NCBI RefSeq assembly: GCF_964340395.1
Contig: NC_135558.1
Coordinates: 8,908,501-8,972,500, forward strand
Reading direction: 5' to 3'
Source of the DNA: Glandiceps talaboti
Lineage: Eukaryota; Hemichordata; Enteropneusta; Spengelidae
Length of the DNA: 64,000 nucleotides
Part shown: in pieces, positions 23,901 to 36,232 of the stretch
How the letters are laid out: each line of letters opens with the position of its first letter
How positions within the stretch are numbered: the stretch's first letter is position 1
Notes under the pieces: model-generated
The model's database searches: none
What the model was told of the DNA's origin: nothing
The model's input: the letters and a program-made list of their open reading frames with translations, nothing else
Translations under genes and position numbers: made by a program

Positions 23901-26076
23901 GAGACGTAAGGATGGGTAATCTTATTTGCGTCTTTTGATGTTGTTATTTTTTATTGTGGAGAATTGTTTATAAAACCGGAAGTACGACAACTTCGTCCGC
24001 CATTACGCTAACCCTGAACCGGAACCAGTACGCGCGCGAGGGGTGATGGGTAATTGTGAAAAACGAGAATTGTAACCTGTGTGGGTGTTCTTACTTTATG
24101 GTCTATAGCATTACGTGCTACGATAAATAATTTTTGCCGCTTTTTTGTCCTTTGATGACAAGGTTATGTACCGCACGAAGAATCGTTCATATGCATAATG
24201 ATATAGGCAGAGCAATATTCCAAATTTCTCACTTTCATACATTTATACTACATTCCAAGTAAATCTTAACTTTTTCCCCCAACCCCACCTCCATTATATG
24301 TATGATAGATTTTTCTATGCGGAAATGTTCCTCTACGGTTCCTCGTTGTTTGTACTTTCTGATCCACGATGATTTATCCTTTGTTCATTTTCCAGACGTT
24401 GACATCAGTAACATACTTTGACGATGCTGTGGAAAAATTGGCCTATACTGAAATCGTCGCACCTGTCTATTACATTGTAGGAGGTATTGGTCCCAATGAG
24501 GGCGCTGTCATTACTCGCAACAGAAAAACTGCTGAAGATGTGTGGTTCATTGATATGGATCAGGATAGGTATGTAACGGTGTTTTCACACTCTCCAAATT
24601 CTGATCATCATTGTGTCAGACGATATCTCACTTTAGTAATTCATTGAACCGAGTAGACAAACAGAGCTGAAAATATAACGTTTTGGCCACTGCAGGAGGA
24701 GATGTAATCCATTCTCAATTTATTCGTGTGAATTAAAATGCGTATATTTAATTAAAAGTGTGAAAATTAATTAAACCACTGTTCCGTCCACTCTTTGTTC
24801 TGGTCTACATCGATTTGATTAAAAGTTTAATTTAATTAACTACGGGTTGTTTCATCTACTATTTGTTCTTATAAATTAAAACGCCAATTTCATGAAAACT
24901 GCAATTAATTAAACTACTGGCCCCTGCAATAAATTGAAGAAAATTTTCTTTTAAATTGTAAACATTCTGACGTGCACAACTTGGAGATTAGCTTCTCGAC
25001 TTAAAAAACCTTTATTTCAAATCCTAGGTGGTTTTTAGTTGAGACTAACTTCGACCATTGGGAACCACCACCTCCACATGGCAACCGAAGGTAAGCTGTA
25101 TGACGAGTGCAGAGTTTGATTTCGTTTATTCTGTATGGCGACAGCTAGGTAATTAAAAAAAATCGGAAAGTTGTATATTTCCAAACCAATATTTTAATCA
25201 CAAGTACAGACAAATATGTAGTACACAGAGTATAAACGGACATGTTTGGTGCAAACAATTTACACCTGTTATAGTAACTGTATATTTCGCATTCATTGTT
25301 TAAACCCAATTCAATAAATCGTTCTCTATTTTGTCATTTTAATTAGAATCCCTGCAATCAACGCAATGAAGAAGGTTGGCCAAGATAATATTAATAACAA
25401 GACAATGTTTGATGTTATGTCGGTTCACCCTGTACTGAATACGTAAGTTGGTTTTCTCATCAGTTCTTTGTATGTGAGGAATGAATGTTGACAATGTAGT
25501 GTGAATTGTGTGTTATCATCGTTGTTTACGACTTACAATCTGATATAAACATTGGGGCTGGGTTTGAGTGGGGTGAGCAAAATCACACAGGAGAACAACC
25601 GAGTGTCTGTTCAACCTTTCCTTTTCAATTTGTAACACTGGGTGATATTTGATTTTTTTTTAACGAAAACTCACTTCGTCAAATTCTGAGGTTTGGGGAG
25701 AAGGGTAGCAATTCTGAGGTTTGGGGAGAAGGGTAGCAAAAGCGCTGAGGACAAAATGTTTAAGGTTTCTTCCACATGACGACATAGCTTGTTGGACTTT
25801 ATTTACAAAAACATTTGCCCTTTTCGCACATTTGTTGGTGACTTTGATTAGCCTTGACACTTTTTTAAATCAGCGATAAATATGTATTTATTTCGTAGGT
25901 ACACAGCGTACACGGCCGTTATGTCTGCAAGTCGCCCAACTACCTACAATACATGGTCTAGGTTCGTAGATGAAGAGGAGGAAGATTTTATAGATACAGT
26001 TAGCAATTTGGCAATCAACCTCTGGCAGGTCATCAGGCGAACTGTGTTGTCATTCTTCTACGGCCTTTTTGACTAG
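20901..26076 (+). CDS. NAAA: N-acylethanolamine-hydrolysing acid amidase-like, copy 1 (NAAA-1)
   Basis: Predicted lysosomal Ntn-hydrolase that cleaves fatty-acid ethanolamides to fatty acid and ethanolamine. Nine exons: 20901-21082, 21755-21919, 22635-22761, 23410-23500, 23817-23905, 24396-24568, 25028-25090, 25347-25442 and 25899-26076. All sites are GT-AG and the frame is intact, giving 387 residues (human NAAA has about 359). A signal peptide ([19 protein letters not shown]) precedes [16 protein letters not shown], the family N-terminus. FCTSIVAQD holds the nucleophile Cys118, before which the proenzyme should cleave itself; HGRNLDY gives Arg134 and Asp137; VETNFDHW gives Asn283. Later family motifs are [18 protein letters not shown] and [15 protein letters not shown] favours NAAA over acid ceramidase. 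Oddity: the last exon adds an acidic stretch (DEEEEDFID) and a hydrophobic, possibly amphipathic tail absent from the other copies. Intron 1 has a large GGT repeat. Confidence 0.93.
21375..21622. repeat. (GGT)n trinucleotide repeat in NAAA-1 intron 1
   Basis: About 250 bases dominated by ggt with some gtt, gca and ggc variants. Its poly-Gly, poly-Val, poly-Pro and poly-Thr translations are intronic artefacts, because the flanking exons splice across it in frame. Confidence 0.95.
25682..25737. repeat. Perfect 28-bp tandem duplication in NAAA-1 intron 8
   Basis: aattctgaggtttggggaga followed by agggtagc occurs twice without a single difference, so it is very recent or maintained. Confidence 0.85.
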
Positions 26077-26291
26077 ATTCAAATTTAGCATACAGCGCAA
26101 TTACAATTTTATACCCATGTGTCTATCATTATCATTATTCCATCCACTTGGCTATTACGTCACGACCAATGTTATATCCATAGCTGATGCAAAATTTGGG
26201 GCTAATTTGGCACAATTATTCGACGTGTGGTTTTCAAATTTGAGGATGACTTAATACAGGGAGCAGGAGACTTTTTGACTATTATACGTTC

Positions 26292-26297
26292 AATAAA
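26292..26297 (+). promoter_or_regulatory. Polyadenylation signal AATAAA, NAAA-1
   Basis: A canonical AATAAA lies 216 bases after the NAAA-1 stop codon and is the first good candidate downstream. Confidence 0.6.
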
Positions 26298-26654
26298 CAT
26301 AAATGCAGATTCATATACAAGACCATTTATCCTCCCACTACAATCATTGTCTTTGCCGTGAGAAGGGTTAGCCTTATATCGTGTGCTGCATTCTACGACG
26401 GTGTTATGGGTATGTCCATTGGCATCATGATCAACAATAAAATATTTGGCGAACAAATACCCTGAAAGTTGAGACAGATTATACTTGTTATTGTATTGTA
26501 AGACGGTGTGTGAGTGTATGTGTGTGTAACCTCGACTCTAAGTCTTCACGTACCTGAATTTGTCAGTCATGAGAAGAACTTATCATATATCGGAATATGA
26601 GTAGTGTAGACTTGAGTTTTGATCGTGAATGTATAACATATACTCTACGGCGTC

Positions 26655-26985
26655 GGTTGATAGAGTCACGATGGTCAAATTGTTAGAGTGGCCGGCTTGG
26701 AGTTTGCAGGTTACAGGTTCGAGCTCATAGTTGCCATTTGTTTCTGAAAAGTCCCTGGGCAGGATTTGAACCCCGTCTGTGCGCCTCAGTCAACCCAGCT
26801 GTATAATTTGGGACCTGGTAGGATAGAGGTTGCAATATGAATGCTTTAATCCCATGCGCTTAAAGAGGCTGCAATGGATTGTATGCTCGCCAGGGAGTTA
26901 ATTGAGGAAGTATAAATGGCCGATGTGTCGCTAAAAATACGTACCAGGTGATAATTGTAAAGCGCTTTGAGCTATAGATCAGTTC
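26655..26985 (+). mobile_element. tRNA-derived SINE
   Basis: A polymerase III promoter is visible. The A box TGGTCAAATTG (26672-26682) is followed 34 bases later by a B-box-like GGTTCGAGCTC (26716-26726), the spacing of a tRNA head. A non-tRNA body of about 250 bases follows and ends in gtaaagcgctttgagct, a 3' end frequent in invertebrate SINEs. The head does not fold as an intact tRNA and is embedded in the longer repeat, so this is a retroposon and not a tRNA gene. It occupies the spacer between NAAA-1 and NAAA-2. Confidence 0.75.
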
Positions 26986-27193
26986 GTAGATGATACCACT
27001 CCAATCTTTTCAACTATGTTTGGTTGTGGCACACTTTGACAGAGATAGCCAGGTGTCATCACCTCCATCATTGTAAATAAACTGTTATCTTTCTGCTCAT
27101 CATATGATGGTCACGCGATTTATATGGACTTCAGATCATCGAATTGATCATTTGGACTGGTTTTCAGTTATCACACCGTTGTATACAGTGACG

Positions 27194-29091
27194 ATGGCGT
27201 CTGCACTGAGGCTCGTTCTCCTCGCACTCCTCGGCTGTTATGCCCTTGCCGACAAACCAATCCAAGCCCCGAGGTTCGTTTTGAACTTGGACTTGGCACC
27301 CGAAGATAGATGGTCGGATATTGGCATGCACTGGGGAAAAGAGGCTCTACAAAGGGATATTAAGAAAATCATTACGTGAGTACACACCGTTAAAAGTTTG
27401 CATGACCTTTTCATACTGAATACTATGATCACTTGCAGGGATGGTTTTCGTGGTACTCGGTTGGTGAATTTTGTATATTTTTCTAATATATTGACTGCTT
27501 CCCAAATTCAGGCCGTTAAAAATATAACAGCCGTGAAAATAATGCAAAATTTGTGTACGATGCGCCGAAATTTTGAGGCTGGATATGTATTTATCTAGGA
27601 TTGGCGCCCCTTTTCAAACATTGAAGAAAAGAATTTAAACTTTTGGACCCAAGAATTGTAGAATCGTTTTATAGGTTATGATACTCTCTCAGGTGGATAC
27701 CCTATGAAAACAACATTCGATAGAAATAACGCGCATACAAATTTACAACAAATGCGAACTTTGACATGCAGTGACCTCCTTCCATTAGCCAATGTTACAA
27801 GTTATCTTATCGAGACATCATTACTATCAGACACTAAATTGTGGTACTTGTAAATAAAGTCCGATTGCAGTGATTTGACCTACTTGTCTCACATTTGACC
27901 TCATTGACCAAGTTTGTTCCATAACTCCATGATGACTGGAACATAAGTTAAATCTCCTTATTCTCCTCTTTTAAAACTGAGAGCAAATTAAATTAAATCG
28001 AACTTACTCTTTACTACAAAGTCACTCCTGATATTCAAGTCTTGAAAGAATTTCCGAGGGACACAAAATTTCTGATGAAAATAACATGTCATAACATACA
28101 CATGTATTATCATAACCAACTGATAATATATCTGTTTTGGTCATATTCTGCCCACTACTACATGAAATTAACAGCAGAGATATACATGTGCATTTTTTGG
28201 CTGTATTATACAGGGTTAAAAACCCAGGAAGTCACGGTGCTGCCTTCTCCAAAAATAGGCTTTCAGCTTAGCATGATATATATGTTTGTTGATAATATCG
28301 ATAATTTTTCATGAACTCAATCCAACATAATTACTTACACTTTGACATGCTTTCAGGACATATATCCCAAATGCATTGGTACCAGCGTTAGATTTGATTG
28401 CCGGTAGTATCGAATCCTACTTGCCTAGTCCGTATAAGGAAGAAATAGAAGGCATGGCAAAGTTTGCTGATGTAAAGCTGGGTGAATTGGTTGGACTCAA
28501 TATCTTGTACGACATCTCAGCGTAAGTTAAATGTTAATGATACCATCCTTTGCATGAGTGTGATGATGGCCTTTTATGAGTGATTAAACATGTATAGTAA
28601 CCGATCGATAATGTATCAACCAAAAAAACGAAGCAAAAATTTACCTTTGAAGTTTCAAAATGAATCTATCAAATGACCGAGTAACATTTTCTAATCGATA
28701 GCGTATCATTAGATTTACCGAAATTTGGAGAGCTCTTCGTTCAGTGAACATCTTTCAGTATAAATTTTCAAAAAATTATTTGGGACGATTTTGACATCTC
28801 AATGTAAAAGCATCGCGAAGCTGATGTCAAAGAGGTAGGTCCAAGAACAAATCGCTTTTCTTTTCTTTTTATTTCTATTTCACAAAATTTAGATTCTGTA
28901 CCAGTATTGTAGCCCAAGATTCTAACGGTTATATTTGGCATGGTCGTAACCTTGACTACCAGTTTGTTGACGTCCTCAGAAATATAACACTGATATACGA
29001 CGCACAGAAAAATGGAGAGGTAAACTAAGATGTGTGTGTATGTATGTATGTATGTATGTATGTATGTATGTATGTATGTGTATTATATGTG

Positions 29092-29132
<41 letters not shown>

Positions 29133-31968
29133 ACGAAACCTTTTCTCAGAAGTCACCTCTAGTTTACTTTCTGGAGTAATGTGAATATGTTCTCTAATGA
29201 CATGCAAAAGAAGGTAAGTTTTGGAATTTGATAAATTCTCCAAAAACAAACATAAAGTAAAGAAGGTCGTTCAAAAAGGGCTCTTTCCTCTATATTTGAT
29301 GTGAATATAGGTCAAAGTGAACCCACAAGAAGAAGGGTGCTCTTCCATGGAAGGTTGAGTCGAGTGTCGTGAGGACAAGGTTACTATCATATGAATACTT
29401 CATATTTTTATCCCTGAAAATCGACTGATTAATTAATGGAACACTTTTTTAATACTTTCAGACCATCTATACAGCTACCACTTTCCTTGGTTATGTAGGT
29501 GTACTAACCGGAATGAGACCCCATGGATTCACCATCTCAGTGGATCAGAGAGGTAAATAACAAATTTAAAGTTTTTGTTGTCGATTTCTGAAATATATAC
29601 TCTCGTTTGATCGAATAATTGCTACGAGGATACAACTGAAACTCCTCTTTACTCTCCATCGCTATAATTACAATAGTCTGTACGGTGCGCTGTGATGGGG
29701 GCGCCCTCACACATCGGTAAACCCCTGGGGAGGCCGGTGAGGGCTGCACGACACGACGCGAATTCGATGTATCTTAGTCTATCTTACTATACCAACGCCA
29801 CGAACACCACCGTGACCATCAGCACAACTCCTCTTCGGGTGAGACGTATAATATTAACAGATAATACCTTCCACATTTGTACCTATTTTACATTTTTATA
29901 GATACTGGATCACTCATCGAAAACCTTGTTGAAGTCGTCAACGCTTTGCTCAGAGACAAATCTTATTTTGTCAGTTTTCTTGTCAGAGACGTAAGTAGGA
30001 AACACAAATTACAGTTGCATTACAAATTTGGTTTGTCATGCTCACAACTGGTGAGGTACACCAAAAATATTACAAATACTATCCTCGCGAGGTGAACCCG
30101 TTGAGTTTCCTATCAAAACAACAGAGCGTGTATTGCTCTTGTCTATAACTGATTTCATCAAAATTTTGGAATTTCAAACAGTTGCCATCGATTGATAATA
30201 CATATTCTTCATAATACACATTATCTTTTCTCGAGTTCTTGCGGCCTTCATAAATGAAGGCAGGGTACATTATTCAAAACCTAAATTGTGTTCAGACTGT
30301 TTAATTATTTTTTTTCCAGACTTTGATGTACCAAAAATACTTTCACGATGCTGTGGAAAGTCTCGCCTACACACAAATTGTGGCGCCAGTTTATTACATA
30401 GTTGGAGGTGTTGGTCCTGGAGAGGGTGCTGTGATAACTCGCAACAGAATTACTGCCGAGGACGTTTGGTTCATTGACACGGACCAAAACAGGTAAACGT
30501 GGTTTTCTATAGAGGAAAGGTGAACAGATAAAAGAAAACATACTTACTGTGTATGTATGGTAAAATTGACAATATTTATACCAATGACAACAAGAGTTCA
30601 GGCAAATACTTTTTTTTAAATTCGACATTTGCATATTTGTCGAACCATTTGAAATATGTGAATTGTTGGTGAGTAGTTCACGCTTCTTTTCAGAAGCTTA
30701 GTTTTATTTATAAATCTTTTTTTTCAGTACCATGGTAACAATTTTAACAACGTAATACATGCATATATTAAGTAACATTGTCTTCAACATATTTACCACA
30801 TTTCTTTGATTTTCTTCATTAAAATATTGTACATCCTCGTTCACAGATGGTTTTTAGTGGAGACAAACTATGATCACTGGAACCCACCACCTGCCCATGA
30901 CGATCGTAGGTATGAAAACAGTTTTGTTATCCTCGCCGTGACGGTTGTCATCGTGTTCAACAACATAGTCTACCAAAACCGTTCTCCAATGATTGGTTCA
31001 ACCGTCAATCAATTAATCTATCAATCAGTGAATTTATAAACGCTAATTTCTACGATGTAGAGTTCAGAGGCGCTGTACAGTTATTCAATATGAACCATAA
31101 CTATGAGACAGGAATTGTTTAAATTGTATATACAAATCTTATCATCTCTAATCATCAAAGTCTGTGGTCAATCTATAGTGCATTGCCGTTTTTCCACGGT
31201 AATGCACTTTATATAGGCTAATCATGTTGTAATGTTGCAGTGTCATATTCTACTTTGAAAATATATTTTTGATTCTAAACTATTTTTTTATTATCAATTA
31301 GTCGATTAATTAATTAATGATGCGATTAATTTTATTTATTTGGTTATTTTTTATATAGTTGATAGTTCAGTTTTAACAGGGAAAGAATTGGGAAGGTATA
31401 AGACCATTATCATTTATATCACTATTAATAATTAAAACCATAAATTTGTTCATCATGACTTCAAATCACTTTTTTTTGCCTCACTCCCACAGAACTCCTG
31501 CAGTGAAAGAACTGAATGCCATTGGTCAAGACAAAGTCAATGACAAGGAGATCTTTGGTGTACTGTCAAAACCACCAAATCTGAGAACGTAAGTAATTTA
31601 TGCTGAAATTACAAGAAAGGCTAAACACAATTATCATGGGATTTATCATATAACTGTAAACTAATCAAACTTACTTTTTGTAAGACGATTCACCATCCTG
31701 TCCAACAAAACTGTGAAGTTTCAATCTGCATGACTCACTTTGGGAACTGAATTCGATTGGAAATTTGAATGAATTATCAATAGAAACGTAACTTATTACA
31801 AACATCTTTCGTTCGATATATATGATACTTAAGCTTGACTTATTTACTATTTTGTATACGTTTTGTTTTATTTTATTTTATAGGAGTACCGCCTATACAG
31901 CCTCTATGTCTGCAAGCCATCCATCTATTTACAACTCCTGGTCAAGAAATTATTCCGGCCGAAATTGA
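27194..31968 (+). CDS. NAAA: N-acylethanolamine-hydrolysing acid amidase-like, copy 2 (NAAA-2)
   Basis: Second tandem NAAA-like lysosomal amidase. Exons: 27194-27375, 28357-28521, 28893-29019, 29462-29552, 29902-29990, 30320-30492, 30847-30909, 31493-31588 and 31884-31968, giving 356 residues, almost the human length. The first eight exons have exactly the same lengths as in copy 1 (182, 165, 127, 91, 89, 173, 63, 96). An in-frame ATG 90 bases upstream exists, but 27194 gives the family signal peptide ([19 protein letters not shown]), so I chose it. The nucleophile Cys118 lies in FCTSIVAQD, Arg134 and Asp137 in HGRNLDY, and the Asn in VETNYDHW. It ends [10 protein letters not shown] without the extension of copy 1. 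It lies 1.1 kb after copy 1, in the same orientation, with a SINE between them. An AATAAA follows at 32097. Confidence 0.93.
29037..29130. repeat. (GTAT)n and (GT)n microsatellites in NAAA-2 intron 3
   Basis: The repeat starts about 18 bases after the exon 3 donor, with roughly ten gtat units and then a gt run. Confidence 0.9.
29674..29718 (-). repeat. Dispersed repeat, accgatgtgtgagggcgccc family, copy in NAAA-2 intron 4
   Basis: Read on the minus strand it gives accgatgtgtgagggcgccc, then atcacagcgcaccgtacagacta. Copies in plus orientation lie at 53661-53708 and 58006-58056. The shared block is about 45 bases with few differences, indicating a dispersed mobile-element end. Confidence 0.75.
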
Positions 31969-32096
31969 TCATCACATTGTATGACTGTGTTATAACATCT
32001 GACATTCAATCAAAACGTCTTCAGTTTTTGCTTGATATTTCACACAAATGACCTTCCAGTTGAACTTCATATAACTCTTCAAATCAGTACTTTTTG

Positions 32097-32102
32097 AATA
32101 AA
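32097..32102 (+). promoter_or_regulatory. Polyadenylation signal AATAAA, NAAA-2
   Basis: A canonical AATAAA lies 129 bases after the NAAA-2 stop codon. Confidence 0.6.
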
Positions 32103-35100
32103 TTTTAATGGTAAAAAGTAGGAAGCATCTTACTCCTGATTTCAAAACAAATACAATGACATGTTTAAGATTTGATTTATATATAGCTCGCCGTCTTCTA
32201 TCACCGTAATACATAGAAATAATTAGTTATGTGCATAGAAGAGCTAGAAGTATAGATCAGAACTTTTAGTATCTCGCATCTGCACTATCAGTCACAGAAT
32301 TACCCTTTGCCATACTTACAAATCTAGGTTTATTTTAACAATTAAAAAAAATTAAAATATGATCGTACAAAAGAGCAGTGCACTGACCTTTGAACTTCGT
32401 TATTCCATTTGTACACAAAGGGCTGAGCAAAGAGAAATGTGCATTAGTGAAATGTTGTCGAAAGAAGTTTAAACTTGACTATTTGGTATTTTTCCATATT
32501 CATTGTATTGTGAGCGTAGTTCTTGGCATGCAATAAACGAATCTGCTATAAAAAAATGACTTATCAAAAAAGGTATAAAATGTGTCTTGGCTCTTTAAAT
32601 CACATGAAAGACTTGCAATAGTAATGACATTAATGGCAAAATTGTTTGCATGTAAGGTGCCTTCCACACTAAATCACGTGATCACAGCGTTGTACATAAA
32701 CCTAGCACAGCAATTATTTAATCTTTAATATGAAAGACCAGTTTTACTGATACGTTTACAATACAGTGTGATCGGGCGATGCAAATGATTTTAACCAGGA
32801 TATGTCGTCATGGAACCAACAAAATGTCAACAAGTTGTTTCAACACGTAGCCATGAGTATTTCTGTTGCTAATACAGAAGGGCTCTATCACCATTGGATC
32901 TATATTGCAATGATTACGGTGCACCTAGCTATCACAATACGATGTTTGGTGCCTCAACCATTAATATTCAGGAATGCACAAAATTGTTTTGACATGTTTA
33001 TGTATCAACGAACAAATCTAACAGACTGATAAGATGTGATAACACGGGTAAATTGTCCGGTGTAGAGGATACAGTTTGATATTAGTGTCACAGGCTATAC
33101 ATGAACCATTTATATCGATCAAAGTAATCGTGTTGTATGTCGATCGCTTGCAGTACAATGAGGAAAACTGCAACTTGAAGGTAAAACTCTAACGAGGGAA
33201 AATAAGGCTATTACTAAGTTAGGTTTATCTATCAATGACTTACGTGCCAAGATTGCTGTAACTAGACCGGCTATTTAGGCCGAACAAAAAAATGTGTGCT
33301 TACGATTACGCTCAATTTTGGAATAGGTGGGGTAGGTAGATGTATTATTTTATTTTATTATGTTTTTTTTTCTGAGGCTAGTTCAGGTTTTCCATTGTTT
33401 TCCAAATGGTCTCTGTGTTGTTTATTTTTCCTATCCTGTACAGCCATTACAGATTGGTGGAACAGTTTTATATTGTCTTTTTAAGTTGACTTCACAAAGC
33501 CTTCGATAAGACTTCACAATGTTTGCGATTTATTGTTTTTTTGTCGAATACGTAAACAAAAAGTTTAGGATCGGCAGTGAAAAGCTACGTGGGGTCGGGT
33601 AACCGGAACCAAACAATTATTTTTTAAGGCCTTAGCGAAATGTCACCACACTCTACGAGTGACTTCGGCCAGTTTAGTTTTTGGTTGATTAATATATGTC
33701 TCTCTCCAAACTCTATGATTGACCATGGTAGGCGCACTGGTGTAAACGAGTCCACGTCATTCTGCCGCGTTGTAATCTCTACAGATAGTCGTCCCAGTGT
33801 TTTAAGAGTAGCCGTTCTTTTTTTTACCCGAGTCGCTTGTTCCGGCATGCATGAATACGTAAAATGTTTGCTTCACCTTTGATAAGGCTTGTTATAATTT
33901 ATTCTGTCTGTTATAAATTCAATATTTTCAAAATTAAATTAGTCTAGATCAAAATATTTCTATAGTATTTAGGACTATCTAAAGTTTAAGATGTAAGAAT
34001 TATTTGCAAGCCATCAAATTACACCTCTGAGTCAGATAACTAAAGTTGTTGTACAACCAACCAATCAGGAGCGGCATACAGTTTATGCAAATCATGTGGA
34101 GGCAGTGATGAACGTCACCTGAATATATCTGTTGATAACTTAACGATATTCCACACTGTTTGTGGTTCTCATAGTTTACTTGGTGGCGACAGTCAAGTAA
34201 GGCGCAGAGTGCGTTGTCAGGATTGACAGACACTTTCCACAATTTTCTAAACCAATATTATAACGGTGAGTAGGAACAACTGTTTATCTTCTTTTGAGTG
34301 ACAACGGAGCTGGAATATTTTGCAACATTTGCTTTAACATCATGCCCAGAGAGGGTATGTTAATCTCCTGTCTCCAGTACTTTGTGACTTAGTTTGGACC
34401 TGATATTCCACAACAAGTACTTCCTCCAACCTATAGCAACGGATATACAAATGTAGTAAACAACAAAGGAAGTAGCCTTTGTGCTTACTGTGCATGGTTA
34501 AAGCCGACATGTTTTCTAGAAACTAGCTTTTGTCTAATGCTGTATGAACAATAAATGGATTAATTCACTGGTGGAAAAGAAAGAGTGTTGCTGTTCTTTC
34601 ATCAAATTATTTTAGTTGTCCTATAACCTATAAGTATTGTTCATGACTGTTTTACAATAATGGTGCTATGAGTCATTACATATGTGTGATAGCACATTCC
34701 AACGTCTACCGTATGTAAGATCAAAACATTCTACGATTAGGAACGCCATATTGTTAGTTTGTAATTTTATTAGTCGAATTCTGATGATATTTTGTGAACT
34801 CTGGGCACGAGTTTTTGATGTACATGAAGTTTAGTGAATAAAACAAAAAAACTAGGTGGCCAAAAATGTCAATGCCACTGTTTCCAATCATCATTGTTAA
34901 ACTGCACCGAGACTTATACTTGGCTGGGTTGTATTTTGATTTTGATATTGCACGTAAAGGCTAGAATCACGATTAAAGTGGGTTTTCTCCCAAAATTTGA
35001 CCGTCATTTTGGAATTACTTAAGTAAAGCCTGGTTTTACTATTGTGAATATCTCAAAGGTCTAAAAAAAAAAATCACATATCAATACTTATTTCGACCGT

Positions 35101-36232
35101 TTTCAAGAGACGGATACTGCCTTTGACTTCAGGACACCGAAAGGTATATAGACATTTGTGTAGATCTGTTCCTCTACCTCGATGTGGTTAATATACTCAA
35201 AACACAAATGTAAAGGAGCGTAGACAGAACTAACTCCACGTTGCTTAGCAACATGTGCAATACGAAACATAACCTTTGTCCTTTTCAATGGGATTGACTG
35301 TAGGACAGTGATAAGACACCGGTGAAAAGATAAACAACAAGGCGGAGAATCATGGAAGTTCTGAGTACCAAACCTCAGGCGACATTATGTTCTAAAATCA
35401 TTACATGCGAATTTGACGATATATATTTACAAAGATAGCGTATAATGATTAGGCCAAAAAAAATATCTGGTTCTGGTCAGGGTAAAAAAAAAATTTTCCT
35501 AATTTTTTTTTGTTTGCAAATTAGTAAATACACATTTTTTGACACTTTACATACTCTGTTCTATCATATTTATCTCTTGAAAAACTTCCTTTTTCTTCCA
35601 AGCAGTTTAGACTTTGTATTTAAGCAGTCTTGGCATGTAGGGTAGATTTCAGCTGCTTGTTCTCCTGATATCAGGAATAAATAAGGAACGGGAAAGCAAA
35701 TATTATCGGGGAAAAAAGGATCGACGCGAGGGTATTCAGGGCACGCGCGGGCTGACCAGAACCAGATATATATTTTGTTGGCCTTATTGGACAACGCACA
35801 TTTATAGTAACCATAATTCTACTTGTTTTACATTCACGCGAAAAGCATTTTAACACTGAACAGAAATGAAAGGCAAACAACGATGAACAGACTTTGCATG
35901 ATCAGGATCCCACCAAGATTCTCCATAACTTGAAACTTTATTACAGCAATGAAGTAAAGTTATGGAGAATCTTGGTGTGGTCCTGATCCTTCTTTTCTAG
36001 CACTAGTGCAGTAAACCTTGCTTCAATTATTTGTCAATTCGATAGCTCGAGAGAACCTTTGTATCTTTTTGTCTCAAATAGTGGACCTTCTTTATCGAAA
36101 AATAATTCCTCCAATCTATAGTGTTTTTCAATAATGCATTCTTCCTTACTTTCTCCTGGTTTTGTCTTGGGCTGTAGGACTACTAGAGTTGTCTGCTTAT
36201 CATGTAGTAATGATAAATGTTTCATGTTTCAG
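32103..36232. other. Non-coding stretch between NAAA-2 and the TRIM gene
   Basis: Four kilobases without a supportable gene on either strand. It contains a snap-back hairpin at 35895-35993. The TRIM promoter and a probable 5' untranslated exon should lie in its right part. Confidence 0.45.
35895..35993. repeat. Snap-back inverted repeat, ~33-bp arms
   Basis: gatcaggatcccaccaagat, continuing tctccataactt, pairs with its near-perfect reverse complement after a loop of about 28 bases. The predicted hairpin lies about 270 bases before the TRIM start codon. Confidence 0.8.

Noticed and set aside
26660-26735. A tRNA gene
   Set aside because: A and B boxes are present, but no cloverleaf with a clean anticodon arm and acceptor stem is visible, and the segment is the head of a longer SINE.
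27104-27193. Upstream in-frame ATG for NAAA-2
   Set aside because: Starting at 27104 would place 30 non-hydrophobic residues before the signal peptide; the ATG at 27194 gives the same exon length as the other copies.
36034-36225. 63-codon minus-strand frame just upstream of the TRIM gene
   Set aside because: It looks protein-like in composition but is short and has no family resemblance; it is probably a chance frame in the TRIM 5' region.
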